Shown piece after piece: positions 8,787 to 17,428 of a stretch of 64,000 bases of DNA (position 1 is its first letter; each line of letters begins with the position of its first letter). Under the pieces are notes generated by a model that ran no database searches, was not told where the DNA came from, and was given only the letters and a program-made list of their open reading frames with translations. The position numbers and the translations under genes were made by a program. This DNA is from Paenibacillus sp. IHBB 10380 (GTDB lineage: Bacteria; Bacillota; Bacilli; Paenibacillales; Paenibacillaceae): positions 1,364,001 to 1,428,000 of the forward strand of contig NZ_CP010976.1 of the NCBI RefSeq assembly GCF_000949425.1, read 5' to 3'.

Positions 8787-8831
8787 CAGCCAGTGCACGG
8801 GGCAGATGCCTTTATGCCCTGGCTGTTTTTT
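8787..8831 (+). terminator. Rho-independent terminator after the TraB/GumN gene
   Basis: CAGCCAG (8787-8793) pairs with CTGGCTG (8819-8825), with inner partial pairing of GGGGCA and TGCCC, followed by TTTTTTG. It lies eight bases past the stop codon. Confidence 0.85.
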
Positions 8832-8935
8832 GTTCAATTTCGACGATGCGGTATGAATTTCTTTGCCGCTGCCCGATCTCGGCTGTTTGAACTTGTCTGA
8901 AACTATAGCAGAATGTGCTTCACAATCGGCTTATA

Positions 8936-9307
8936 TCATTTAGATTCTACATTCTTCTGACTATCCAAATAATCCTGGAGATCGTCCTGAACGCTAATAT
9001 CGGCAAGAGCGACCTTCGAACGGTGGGCGGAACGAATAATGATATGTCCAGCGACAGGGGCGGTCAAGAAGACGAATATGATACCGAGTAATAAGCGGAT
9101 ACTGGATACTCCGTGCGTAAAGAAAAAATAGAAGAACGCGCCTAATAAAATACAAAGTATACCAAGCGTTGCGCTTTTGGTTGAAGCGTGCGCACGATTA
9201 TACACATCGGGAAGGCGGATAATACCTAGTGAGCTAATTAGACTCATTACGGTGCCTGTAATGACTAAGATCCCGACCACAATTTCAATTATCGCGTTTG
9301 CGTCCAT
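8936..9307 (-). CDS. mrpG: Mrp Na+/H+ antiporter subunit G
   Basis: A 123-residue small membrane protein with three hydrophobic segments. It has the MnhG/PhaG signature IIRLPDVYNRAHASTKSATLG around residues 29-49. It is the last gene of a complete seven-gene mrp operon and overlaps mrpF by 23 bases. The Mrp complex is a multisubunit, proton-motive-force-driven Na+(K+)/H+ antiporter for alkali and sodium tolerance, and all seven subunits are usually needed. Confidence 0.95.
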   Translation of the reverse strand: MDANAIIEIVVGILVITGTVMSLISSLGIIRLPDVYNRAHASTKSATLGILCILLGAFFYFFFTHGVSSIRLLLGIIFVFLTAPVAGHIIIRSAHRSKVALADISVQDDLQDYLDSQKNVESK

Positions 9308-9569
9308 TCACAACCCTCCCTTCCATATACTTGCTTAAAGCAATCGTGCTAAGAAAAGCCAATATACCAATCAGCAGTATCGTTTCAAGATAGGCATGAG
9401 AATCCAGCATAATGGAGTGTACTGCAACAATCCCAATAATGATGTATCCGATTGAATCGAGTGCCAGTATGCGGTCATGAATAGAAGGTCCTTTGATCAC
9501 GCGGTACAGCGCGATCATAACTGAGATCGAGAGAAGGAACATGGCCAGAAGCATAATTTTATCGAACAT
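9285..9569 (-). CDS. mrpF: Mrp Na+/H+ antiporter subunit F
   Basis: A 94-residue protein with three membrane helices and the MrpF motif RVIKGPSIHDRILALDSIGY near residues 23-42. It overlaps the stop of mrpE by one base and the start of mrpG by 23 bases, which indicates tight translational coupling within the operon. Confidence 0.95.
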   Translation of the reverse strand: MFDKIMLLAMFLLSISVMIALYRVIKGPSIHDRILALDSIGYIIIGIVAVHSIMLDSHAYLETILLIGILAFLSTIALSKYMEGRVVNGRKRDN

Positions 9570-10054
9570 TATCGCATCACCTCAATAATTGCCTTTTCAA
9601 ACTTATGCTTTGTTTTTGTAATACTATTCTGGAATTCTGTTACATCCATAGCATGGATGAACATGACCCCTGCTTCAGGATCAATTTCCATGACAACGGA
9701 GCCCGGTGTTAAGGTTAATAATGTAGACAGCAGCGTAATTTCCAAGTCGGTTTTCAGTATGGTTTCGGAACGGAAAATACCTGGCTGAATGTTTAGCTTT
9801 GGTCGCGTAACTTGCATAGTGACCACGACGCTAGATTTAAGCAGCTCAATGATGAAGAGCGAGAATAATTTAATAATGAAAATGACTTTCCTGCCATAGA
9901 AATATCCAGGAAAAAAACGACGCATCAAAAATATAATGAAAAATCCGATTACGTAACCTATTCCAAAGATGATGATGTTCCACGATTCATTGAGAAGCAT
10001 CCACACGAAGGCAATCAACAAATTCAATAAGATTTGAGTTGTTATTTCCGCCAC
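9569..10054 (-). CDS. mrpE: Mrp Na+/H+ antiporter subunit E
   Basis: A 161-residue MrpE protein: two N-terminal membrane helices (LLIAFVWMLL, IIIFGIGYVIGFFIIFLM), then a cytoplasmic domain with LTLTPGSVVMEID, the conserved MrpE motif, and FIHAMD. The start appears to be GTG with AAAGGA directly upstream; spacing is very short, so the exact start is less certain. A 25-bp gap separates it from mrpD. Confidence 0.95.
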   Translation of the reverse strand: MAEITTQILLNLLIAFVWMLLNESWNIIIFGIGYVIGFFIIFLMRRFFPGYFYGRKVIFIIKLFSLFIIELLKSSVVVTMQVTRPKLNIQPGIFRSETILKTDLEITLLSTLLTLTPGSVVMEIDPEAGVMFIHAMDVTEFQNSITKTKHKFEKAIIEVMR

Positions 10055-10079
10055 ATCCTTTAATTCTTAGGTTGGATCA

Positions 10080-11564
10080 TTAACTGATTCGTTTGAAGAC
10101 AGCATCGATGTAGATTGATGGGTTGGTCATAACCTCAGCGGCTTGCTCAACATAGGTGAGCACCCACTCCGCTCCTAATCCCATTGCAATAATTAATGTG
10201 ACTAGAATGGAGCCTGGCAATAAGGCGCTGGTACCGGCCGCTTTCTGATCCCCTTCACTTAGTAGCGTCTCTCCCCAGAAGCTGTGAATAAAGATTTTCA
10301 TAACGGAGTAGAGCACCAAGAGGCTCGTTATAATTCCGATCACTGACATGATCAAATGGCCTTCGGTAATGCCCCCCTTGAGAATGATGACTTTGCCCAC
10401 GAAACCACTGAGCGGGGGGACCCCGGCAAGGGCGAGCGCAGCTATGAAAAACAACCAACCAAGCGACGGTCGGAATAGAAGCAAGCCGCTAAAGTGCCGA
10501 AGCTTGTCCGATCCAAAGATGGAGATAATCGCTCCGCCTAGAATGAAAATAAGCGCCTTTGCCAGCATATCATGAAGCAAATAAAACAGGGCGCCTGTCA
10601 ATGAATCGAAGGTCGCCATCCCAACGCCGAAGAGGATAAAGCCAACTGCAACGATTACGTTGTAGGCTAGAATTTTTTTGATTTCCCAATGAGAGATAGC
10701 ACCTAGCGCGCCTAGTACCATTGTGATGGACGCCATACAGAGGATGACAGTGTGCGTAATTCCCGGCTGATGATAGAAGATCAATGTAAATGTACGCATT
10801 ATCGCATAAATTCCGACTTTGGTAAGTAGAGCTGCGAACAATGCGGCGATCGCAGGAGGGGGCGCACTGTAGGAGCTAGGCAACCAGAAGAACAGGAATA
10901 ACCCTGACTTAAGAGCAAACACAGTCAAGAATAAGAGGCTAACTGTCGTAAGCAGGCCGTCTTGACCGATTGTTGCAATGCGCTCGGAAAGATGAGCCAT
11001 ATTGAGGGTTCCGGTAATCGAATACAAGTAGGCAATCGCGATAACGAACAATGTCGATGAAATGACGTTAATAATGACATATTTAATGGATTCACGGAGC
11101 TGAATCTTTTTTCCGCCGAGAGCCAGTAACACATAGGAGGAGATCAGCATAACTTCAAAAAAGACGAACAGGTTGAAAATATCACCTGTCAGGAAGGAGC
11201 CGTTCACACCGCAAAGCAACAATAGAATGTAGGGATAAACGAAGTGAACCTTATGATCGTTGTTCATGGAACCGAAAGCGAACAGGGTGCACATTAGGCA
11301 AATGAACGTTGCGACCAGTACGAGCAAGGCCGAGAGCATATCCCCGACTAACGAGATGCCGTAAGGAGCCTGCCAGCCGCCGACATCGAGAACAATGATA
11401 CCCTGACGTGAAATTCGATGAATGATAAAAATGGAAATCCCAACGGTAAGCAGCATGCTTATGACGGTTAGCCACTGTTGTAAACGTATGTGTCGACGAA
11501 AGAAGATCATCACCATTCCAGTTAGAAGGGGAATGATGATTGGTAAAATCAAAACATTACTCAT
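10080..11564 (-). CDS. mrpD: Mrp Na+/H+ antiporter subunit D
   Basis: A 494-residue polytopic membrane protein of the proton-translocating NuoM/N-like family, with about 14 helices. It has the conserved glutamate in FVFFEVMLISSY (about residue 137), and lysine segments such as FALKSGLFLFFWLPSSY and YLLHDMLAKALIFILGG. It overlaps mrpC by eight bases. It forms one of the two ion-pumping modules of the Mrp complex, together with MrpA. Confidence 0.96.
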   Translation of the reverse strand: MSNVLILPIIIPLLTGMVMIFFRRHIRLQQWLTVISMLLTVGISIFIIHRISRQGIIVLDVGGWQAPYGISLVGDMLSALLVLVATFICLMCTLFAFGSMNNDHKVHFVYPYILLLLCGVNGSFLTGDIFNLFVFFEVMLISSYVLLALGGKKIQLRESIKYVIINVISSTLFVIAIAYLYSITGTLNMAHLSERIATIGQDGLLTTVSLLFLTVFALKSGLFLFFWLPSSYSAPPPAIAALFAALLTKVGIYAIMRTFTLIFYHQPGITHTVILCMASITMVLGALGAISHWEIKKILAYNVIVAVGFILFGVGMATFDSLTGALFYLLHDMLAKALIFILGGAIISIFGSDKLRHFSGLLLFRPSLGWLFFIAALALAGVPPLSGFVGKVIILKGGITEGHLIMSVIGIITSLLVLYSVMKIFIHSFWGETLLSEGDQKAAGTSALLPGSILVTLIIAMGLGAEWVLTYVEQAAEVMTNPSIYIDAVFKRIS

Positions 11565-11895
11565 GCGAGTTACCTCTCAAATGCTTCATATTGTCGGTAC
11601 CTAACTCCACGTAAGTACGATAACCAAGCACAAGAAGAAATGCGGTTAGTGCGAAACTAATGACGATCGAGGTAAGAATTAATGCCTGTGGTACGGGATC
11701 GGTATAGCTGGCGGCATTTTCCCCGAGAAGAGGCGCAGCTCCTTTTTTCAACCCATTAATGGCAAGTAGCATCAGATGAGTAGCATGAGAGAATATGGTT
11801 ATACCCAGAATGATCCGCAACAGGTTTTTGTTCAGGATGAGATAGGTTCCGACTGTAAATAGTATACCGGCGATAATTGTTATGAATGTCTCCAT
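11557..11895 (-). CDS. mrpC: Mrp Na+/H+ antiporter subunit C
   Basis: A 112-residue NuoK-like subunit with three membrane helices: GILFTVGTYLIL, then IILGITIFSHATHLMLLA, then ALILTSIVISFALTAFLLVL. It contains the DPVPQALILTAIVI-type motif typical of MrpC (here TDPVPQALILTSIVI). It starts one base inside the mrpB stop. Confidence 0.96.
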   Translation of the reverse strand: METFITIIAGILFTVGTYLILNKNLLRIILGITIFSHATHLMLLAINGLKKGAAPLLGENAASYTDPVPQALILTSIVISFALTAFLLVLGYRTYVELGTDNMKHLRGNSHE

Positions 11896-12320
11896 TATTT
11901 TTCGTCCTCACTTATACTCGTAATTATCGTCATTGTCGTTCCGATAACGGTCATGTATACGCCTAAATCAAAGATGACGGCTGAAGCAAGCTCCGTTTTC
12001 CCGAGCAGGGGCAGATCTACATAGGTAAACGTCTGTGTCAGGAATGGAACATCGAATAAGAAGGAAGCTGTTCCCGTAAGTACAGAAACAATAACGCCTG
12101 CAGCCGCCAGTTGGTTGAAATCGACAGGAATGATATCGCGCACCGTTTGAAGATCGAATGTAATGTAGAGGAGGACAAGGGCAGAAGCTGTAATTAGTCC
12201 ACCGATAAAACCGCCTCCAGGATTGTGATGTCCTGCGAACAGAACATAAATCGAGAAGGTCATAATAATGAACACTAATATTTTTGTTGAGGTTTGCAAA
12301 AATACATCGGTGAACTTCAT
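11895..12320 (-). CDS. mrpB: Mrp Na+/H+ antiporter subunit B
   Basis: A 141-residue protein of the MnhB domain family with four membrane helices and the signature GHHNPGGGFIGGLITASALV near residues 30-49. The ATG overlaps the mrpA stop as ATGA. In the complex it complements the C-terminal part of MrpA. Confidence 0.96.
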   Translation of the reverse strand: MKFTDVFLQTSTKILVFIIMTFSIYVLFAGHHNPGGGFIGGLITASALVLLYITFDLQTVRDIIPVDFNQLAAAGVIVSVLTGTASFLFDVPFLTQTFTYVDLPLLGKTELASAVIFDLGVYMTVIGTTMTIITSISEDEK

Positions 12321-14710
12321 TGATTTTTCCTCCCTGCATGGCGAAGATTAATTAAAGTATAAATACCTACTCCTGCAGCGAAGAGAACGACAATTTCCAG
12401 CATCGTATCGAAGGCTCGGAAGTCGACTAAAATCGCATTCACCATATTTTTTGCTCCAGCTAGTGTATATGAATCTTTATAATATTCCGCAATCGAATCG
12501 AATAAATGATGTCCTTGCGTCGTTAGACCGATTAAAGTCAGCGTCAATCCGACTCCAATGGCAATGATCGCATTACTAATGCGAAATTTCACGGGTGTCA
12601 CATACCTGCTAACCTTCGGTAAGAAGTAGAAGCAAAGCAGGAAAAGTGCAGTTGAAATCGTTTCAACGACAAGTTGCGTTAGTGCCAAATCTGGTGCACG
12701 GAAGATAACGAAAAACAATGAAACGATATAGCCAATTACGCTTACGGCAATAATCGAGATCAATCTGGATTTCGTGAATACCATGTATATGGCTGCCGCG
12801 ACCATGGTGAAGCCTAACATATATTCATAAAGCTCAATGGGGGCATTGTTCGAAAGATCAAGGATGAAAGCATCCTGAAGAAATAGAGAACCCCCGACAA
12901 TGACAATCAAAAATACGAAGAGATAGGACAAGTAACGGGGAGATGAACCGGTCATGTAGAATCTCGTGATCTTCCCGGAAATACGTTCCATGGCTACAAG
13001 TCCAATATCATAGGCTTGATTCAAGCTGAATCTTAACGGCATGATTTCATAAATATTGCGAAATTTGTTGAAATATTTATAAAGCAGCGTTCCTAGAATG
13101 ACAATTCCTAAGGTCATCAGGAGCTCTGTATTGAAGCCGTGCCATGCGGATATATGAACATGCCACTCTTCGCCGTTCGCGAATGCTTGTGGCAAAATAG
13201 CTTTTACAGCTGGTTCTAACAGAGAAGACGCAATCCAATTCGGGAAGAAGAACAAGATGACGACAAGAGCAGCTAAGATCATCGGCGAGATGAGCATGCC
13301 TATTGGTGCCTCATGCGGTTTACGGTCCAGTCGCTTAGGCTGGTAAGGGCCTATGAATACCTTGAATATGAGAATCATGCAGTAAACAAAGGTAAATATG
13401 CTTGCGACCCAAGCGATGATCGGAATAATGATGAACCAACTATCCATGTTACGAGAAGTCATTAGCACACCACTAAAGAACATTTCCTTGCTTAAGAAGC
13501 CACTGAATGGAGGAAGACCTGCCATGGAAAATGCACCGATCAGGGTTAAAGTGAATGAGACGGGCATGACATGTATCAGACCGCCCAAACGCCGAATATC
13601 CCGTGTACCCGTTTCATGATCGAGAATTCCAATCATCATAAAGAGACAGCCTTTGAAGATCGAATGGTTAATTAAATGAAAGATCGCGGCTAGCGTAGCA
13701 CCTGCAAATAGCAAAGAACTGCCGCTATATTGGCTATTGAGCGCCACTGAACCAATACCTAGCAAACTCATAATTAAGCCGATTTGGCTGATGGTCGAGA
13801 ATGCGAGCAAAGCCTTAAGGTCACTCTGACGAACCGCCGACAATGAACCGATTAACAAAGTAATGAGTCCGGTGATGGTGATAGTCCAGAACCATTCCTG
13901 ATGACCACCGAATATTGGGGTTAAACGGGCGACGAGATATACGCCTGCTTTGACCATCGTAGCGGAGTGCAGATAAGCACTGATTGGCGTAGGGGCTTCC
14001 ATCGCGTCTGGTAGCCAGATATGGAAAGGGAATTGCGCCGACTTCGTAAATGCGCCGAGAAGTATTAAAAACATTGCCGGAATAAAAAGCGAGTGCTGCG
14101 AAACTAGGTCTCCAAATGCGATTAACTCCCGGATGCTAAATGTCCCTGATGCGACATATAGGATGATGAAGCCGAGCAGCATCGAGAATCCACCACTCAT
14201 CGTAATGAACATCGATTTCTGAGCTCCGTAACGAGATCTTTTGCGATGATACCAGAATGCGATAAGTAAGAAGGAGGATACACTAGTGAGTTCCCAAAAT
14301 GCATATAGCACAAGGAGGTTGTCTGAAAGAACGGATCCGAGCATCGCTCCCATGAAAAGCATTAAGTAAGCATAAAAGAGGTGCAGCTTTTCCCGATTTT
14401 TAGACATATAGAAGATGGAGTAAAACACGACCAAAGCGCCTATGCCTGTAATAAGCAAAACAAATAGCAATGAGAGGCTGTCCAAATAGATCGTAAAATG
14501 GATATTAAGTGATGGAATCCATGGCACGGAATGAATGACAGGCTCTAACGGTTGCTGAACGGAATAATAGCGTGCGAAAAAGATGAGCAGTAGAACGGGA
14601 ATAACCATCACGAACCAACCCGTATGTATTCGATGTACATATTTATACAAAAGAGGGATGAGAGGGACGGAGAAAAATGGTATCAGGATAGCAATGTGTA
14701 GTAGGGTCAA
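12317..14710 (-). CDS. mrpA: Mrp Na+/H+ antiporter subunit A
   Basis: A 797-residue NuoL-like subunit, full family length, with about 21 helices. Visible motifs are YAFWELTSVSSFLLIAFW (conserved Glu about residue 140), PFHIWLPDAMEAPTPISAYL, and HLINHSIFKGCLFMMIG; the C-terminal MrpA extension contains APDLALTQLVVETISTALFL. Translation starts at TTG 14710, with AAGGAGGAG nine bases upstream. It is the first gene of the operon. Its promoter region is shared with the divergent universal-stress gene and contains a 10-bp inverted repeat at 14759-14785. Confidence 0.96.
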   Translation of the reverse strand: MTLLHIAILIPFFSVPLIPLLYKYVHRIHTGWFVMVIPVLLLIFFARYYSVQQPLEPVIHSVPWIPSLNIHFTIYLDSLSLLFVLLITGIGALVVFYSIFYMSKNREKLHLFYAYLMLFMGAMLGSVLSDNLLVLYAFWELTSVSSFLLIAFWYHRKRSRYGAQKSMFITMSGGFSMLLGFIILYVASGTFSIRELIAFGDLVSQHSLFIPAMFLILLGAFTKSAQFPFHIWLPDAMEAPTPISAYLHSATMVKAGVYLVARLTPIFGGHQEWFWTITITGLITLLIGSLSAVRQSDLKALLAFSTISQIGLIMSLLGIGSVALNSQYSGSSLLFAGATLAAIFHLINHSIFKGCLFMMIGILDHETGTRDIRRLGGLIHVMPVSFTLTLIGAFSMAGLPPFSGFLSKEMFFSGVLMTSRNMDSWFIIIPIIAWVASIFTFVYCMILIFKVFIGPYQPKRLDRKPHEAPIGMLISPMILAALVVILFFFPNWIASSLLEPAVKAILPQAFANGEEWHVHISAWHGFNTELLMTLGIVILGTLLYKYFNKFRNIYEIMPLRFSLNQAYDIGLVAMERISGKITRFYMTGSSPRYLSYLFVFLIVIVGGSLFLQDAFILDLSNNAPIELYEYMLGFTMVAAAIYMVFTKSRLISIIAVSVIGYIVSLFFVIFRAPDLALTQLVVETISTALFLLCFYFLPKVSRYVTPVKFRISNAIIAIGVGLTLTLIGLTTQGHHLFDSIAEYYKDSYTLAGAKNMVNAILVDFRAFDTMLEIVVLFAAGVGIYTLINLRHAGRKNQ

Positions 14711-14758
14711 AGTCTCTCCTCCTTTTTCTTATGTATATCATCTGAATAATCAGCATTA

Positions 14759-14785
14759 TATTATTGTCCAAATATGACAATAATA
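14759..14785. promoter_or_regulatory. 10-bp perfect inverted repeat in the mrpA divergent promoter region
   Basis: TATTATTGTC (14759-14768) and GACAATAATA (14776-14785) are exact inverted copies with a seven-base spacer. They lie between divergent mrpA and the KdpD-like stress gene. The symmetry suggests a dimeric regulator operator acting on one or both promoters. Which protein binds is unknown. Confidence 0.5.
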
Positions 14786-14858
14786 CTCTATGTAATTAAC
14801 AACATCTAATTTTGTATGTACTTTAAGCCTATCATTGGGCAGAGGTGGAATGGAAACA

Positions 14859-15512
14859 ATGAAGACTGAAAGCATGGATGAATGTATACTCGTCTGTGTT
14901 TATTATGGACCGAACGGTGAACGACTTATTCGCAGAGGCGGAAAAATTGCTAAAATGCTTAATTGTCCTCTGTATGTATTAACAGTCGACTCGCAACCGG
15001 AAGACGAGTGGGATATCGAAAAAAATCATTTTATTTCAGCATGGAAAAAAATTGCAGAAGAGCTCGGGGCTGAGCAGATGATTGTGAAATACAATGAGAA
15101 GCGTCCTCTTGTAAAAGTCATATGTGATGTAACGAAGCAAAAAAATGTGACGCAAATCGTTTTGGGACAAACAGCACAGAGTCGCTGGGAAGAAATAACG
15201 AAGGGCTCCATTATTAATGAGCTTCTGAATGAAATTTCATTCGTCGACTTACACATTGTTTCAGTGTCTCGTGAATTGAAAGTTCAGGAGGGCTTTTATG
15301 AAAAGGGGATCCGTGCATACTTACTGGAGGTAGCCGGAGGTTACATGCTTTGCTTCAATCACACGCACTTAGATAAATACGAGGGAATTTTCTATAAAGA
15401 AGTGGGCACAGACTTCAACAATGGTGTCTTCAAGTTCATGAAGGGCAATGAAATAATCGAAGTCCTCGTCATTGATGATCATGTTAAAGATATTAATGAT
15501 CGGATCAATTAA
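14859..15512 (+). CDS. KdpD-like universal stress domain protein
   Basis: A soluble protein of about 217 residues. Residues 1-145 match the USP domain of KdpD sensor kinases: ECILVCVYYGPNGERLIRRG at the N-terminus and QIVLGQTAQSRWEEITKGS, the nucleotide-binding loop, near residue 108. No kinase domain follows; residues 146-217 form a short novel-looking tail (FYEKGIRAYLLEVAGGYML...). The open frame starts at TTG 14835, but AGAGGTGG at 14841-14848 favours ATG 14859. Its divergent position next to mrpA suggests a part in ion or osmotic homeostasis, which is inference. Confidence 0.8.
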   Translation: MKTESMDECILVCVYYGPNGERLIRRGGKIAKMLNCPLYVLTVDSQPEDEWDIEKNHFISAWKKIAEELGAEQMIVKYNEKRPLVKVICDVTKQKNVTQIVLGQTAQSRWEEITKGSIINELLNEISFVDLHIVSVSRELKVQEGFYEKGIRAYLLEVAGGYMLCFNHTHLDKYEGIFYKEVGTDFNNGVFKFMKGNEIIEVLVIDDHVKDINDRIN

Positions 15513-15574
15513 CGAATTCTGCCGTTTAGGGCTACGGCTCATGTTAACCGTCAAGGATCGAATCTTAATCATCT

Positions 15575-15598
15575 GGCAGAGGGTTTAAACCCTCTGCC
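15575..15598. repeat. Perfect 24-bp palindrome
   Basis: GGCAGAGGGTTT followed directly by AAACCCTCTGCC, a gapless 12+12 palindrome between the USP gene and the TetR gene. No T-tract follows, so a classical terminator is unlikely. It could be an operator, a recombination or cruciform site, or an end of the preceding transcript with a small loop. Confidence 0.7.
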
Positions 15599-15722
15599 GA
15601 ATACGCCATATCTTTATGGTAGTGTAATAAACCACCGCGCAAGGAAGGATAGCGGAAAAGAACGGTATTAGAAACTACCAGCTAAGTTTTCGTCGATGCT
15701 AAGCTACAGGGGATTCCGTATA

Positions 15723-15770
15723 TTGACAATAGTTGATGTAGACGATATTATACATACCAACGGTCGGTAT
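15723..15770 (+). promoter_or_regulatory. Sigma-A promoter with overlapping TetR-type operator
   Basis: TTGACA (15723-15728), 17 bases, TATTAT (15746-15751) form a near-consensus promoter. ATACCAACGGTCGGTAT (15754-15770), an imperfect palindrome, covers the start of transcription, and AAAGGAGAG precedes the TetR ATG at 15788. The arrangement predicts that the regulator represses its own gene. Confidence 0.75.
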
Positions 15771-15787
15771 TTAAAAGGAGAGACAAT

Positions 15788-16450
15788 ATGGCGAGAAATA
15801 AATATCCAGAGCAGACGATAGAGCAAATACTATCCGTCTCAGCCAAGCTTTTTACAGACAAAGGTTATGAGAAGACAAGTGTGCAGGACATTATTGATTC
15901 ATTAGGCATGTCAAAGGGCGCGATTTATCATCACTTCAAATCCAAAGAGGAAATTCTGGATGCTGTGATGGATCGGCAATTTAGTTACAATGCCCAAATG
16001 CTGAATAATTTGATTGATCATACGCAAGCAGCTAATGCCAGAGATAAACTTGTGAGTATATTAGAGAATATCGTGACAGATCAAGATGCACATTCGCTTG
16101 ACAGTGTCTTAACCACGCAAATGAACAACCCACAATTTGTTGTGACCGGGATTAAGGTAGGTGTAACAAAGGATGCCCCTATTATTGCAAATATTATTTT
16201 AGAGGGGAAAGCGGATGGATCCATTAGCACAGATTACCCTATTGAATGTGCGGAAGTATTTATGATGCTTGTGAACATATGGATCAATCCGCGTCTATTT
16301 AAACGCAATCTTGCTGAAACGGTCAATCGGTTGAAATTTTTACAACACATGATGAAGTTATTGGGTGTTGATATAGTAAGTGATCAATTGATCAATAAAA
16401 TTACCGAGCTTCATTCTGATATAGGAGGCTATAGACAAGATGAACAATAA
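15788..16450 (+). CDS. TetR/AcrR family transcriptional regulator
   Basis: A 220-residue one-component regulator. The N-terminal HTH is clear: ILSVSAKLFTDKGYEKTSVQ then DIIDSLGMSKGAIYHHFKSK (residues 13-53). The C-terminal ligand and dimerisation domain is divergent, so the inducer cannot be predicted. It probably represses its own promoter through the palindrome at 15754-15770. The DUF4097-like and NodB-like genes follow on the same strand after 130 bp and may be under its control; that link is only positional. Confidence 0.9.
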   Translation: MARNKYPEQTIEQILSVSAKLFTDKGYEKTSVQDIIDSLGMSKGAIYHHFKSKEEILDAVMDRQFSYNAQMLNNLIDHTQAANARDKLVSILENIVTDQDAHSLDSVLTTQMNNPQFVVTGIKVGVTKDAPIIANIILEGKADGSISTDYPIECAEVFMMLVNIWINPRLFKRNLAETVNRLKFLQHMMKLLGVDIVSDQLINKITELHSDIGGYRQDEQ

Positions 16451-16583
16451 AATCATAGCTGTAAGAGAAACTCTGGTGAGAGTATTAGCTAGAGTAGAGT
16501 TCAACGGAAGCTGGTAATGCGTAATTTTATTCTCTGAAAGGGAGCATGGGCTACGTAATCAATAAATCGGTGGAGGTGTGATC

Positions 16584-17378
16584 ATGTTCGGTCAGAATAG
16601 ATTAGTTGTTCGTAAAAAACAGTGTATTCAAGAAACCATATCTGATGTTTCACTGGATTGGATCACGGGTGATATCCACATTCTGCAAAGTGAGAATGAT
16701 GAAATAGAGATTATTCAGACAGCGGATCCAAGATTTCCTGAAAGTAAACTTTTTCGTTATCAGGTGAATAACGGTGTATTATCCATTGCAGATGGAAGAA
16801 AACAGAAGGTGAACATTGGATTCAATTTCAAACAAACAGCCTTGGAAATATATATCCCAAACAAGAGATTTAATTCTTTGACTATTGTTAGTGTGGGTAG
16901 CCACTTGTTCACTAATAATCTAGATGTAACTAAATGTCGGTATAACACAACATCCGGTAAGGCAAATCTTTCGGGGAAAATGATAGAGTTGGATATCCAT
17001 GCCATCGCATCTCACATAGTAGGTGATCATTTGGAAATCGAGAAACTTGATCTACATGCAACCTCATCCAAGATTAATCTTTCTGGTAAGTTCGCAGTAC
17101 TAGATGCTCATTCCATCGGCAGGAGTCTGTTTGTACGCTCATCAACCATGTTACAGCAGATGAAGTCAATTTCAACAGCAGCGAATGTAACGATATCTAT
17201 TCCTGACAACGAGGGTTTTACATTTAAATGTAAAAAGGTCTCAGGTAGCTTTAAAAGTGACTTCTCTCTGAACTCGGATGGTGACAGAAGCACTTATAAG
17301 AATGGAATAAACCAATTCAGCGCTGAGGTTAGGGGCGGATATTTCACACTATGTAAAGACTCTTCGGGGAAGGTATAA
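16584..17378 (+). CDS. DUF4097-like beta-helix (adhesin-type) protein
   Basis: A 264-residue beta-rich protein. Its repeats (IHAIASHIVGDHLEIEKLD, LHATSSKINLSGKFAVLDAH) resemble the DUF4097/DUF2807 right-handed beta-helix seen in putative auto-transporter adhesin head GIN domains. No signal peptide or membrane helix is visible, so it is probably cytoplasmic or associated with a membrane partner. In Bacillales such proteins often sit with transcriptional regulators and stress systems. GGAGG at 16571-16575 favours ATG 16584 over the GTG two codons earlier. Confidence 0.6.
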   Translation: MFGQNRLVVRKKQCIQETISDVSLDWITGDIHILQSENDEIEIIQTADPRFPESKLFRYQVNNGVLSIADGRKQKVNIGFNFKQTALEIYIPNKRFNSLTIVSVGSHLFTNNLDVTKCRYNTTSGKANLSGKMIELDIHAIASHIVGDHLEIEKLDLHATSSKINLSGKFAVLDAHSIGRSLFVRSSTMLQQMKSISTAANVTISIPDNEGFTFKCKKVSGSFKSDFSLNSDGDRSTYKNGINQFSAEVRGGYFTLCKDSSGKV

Positions 17379-17428
17379 TACATAGATAATGTGTTTTGGT
17401 AGCAAAAGATAAACGGAGGTTTCTTGTG

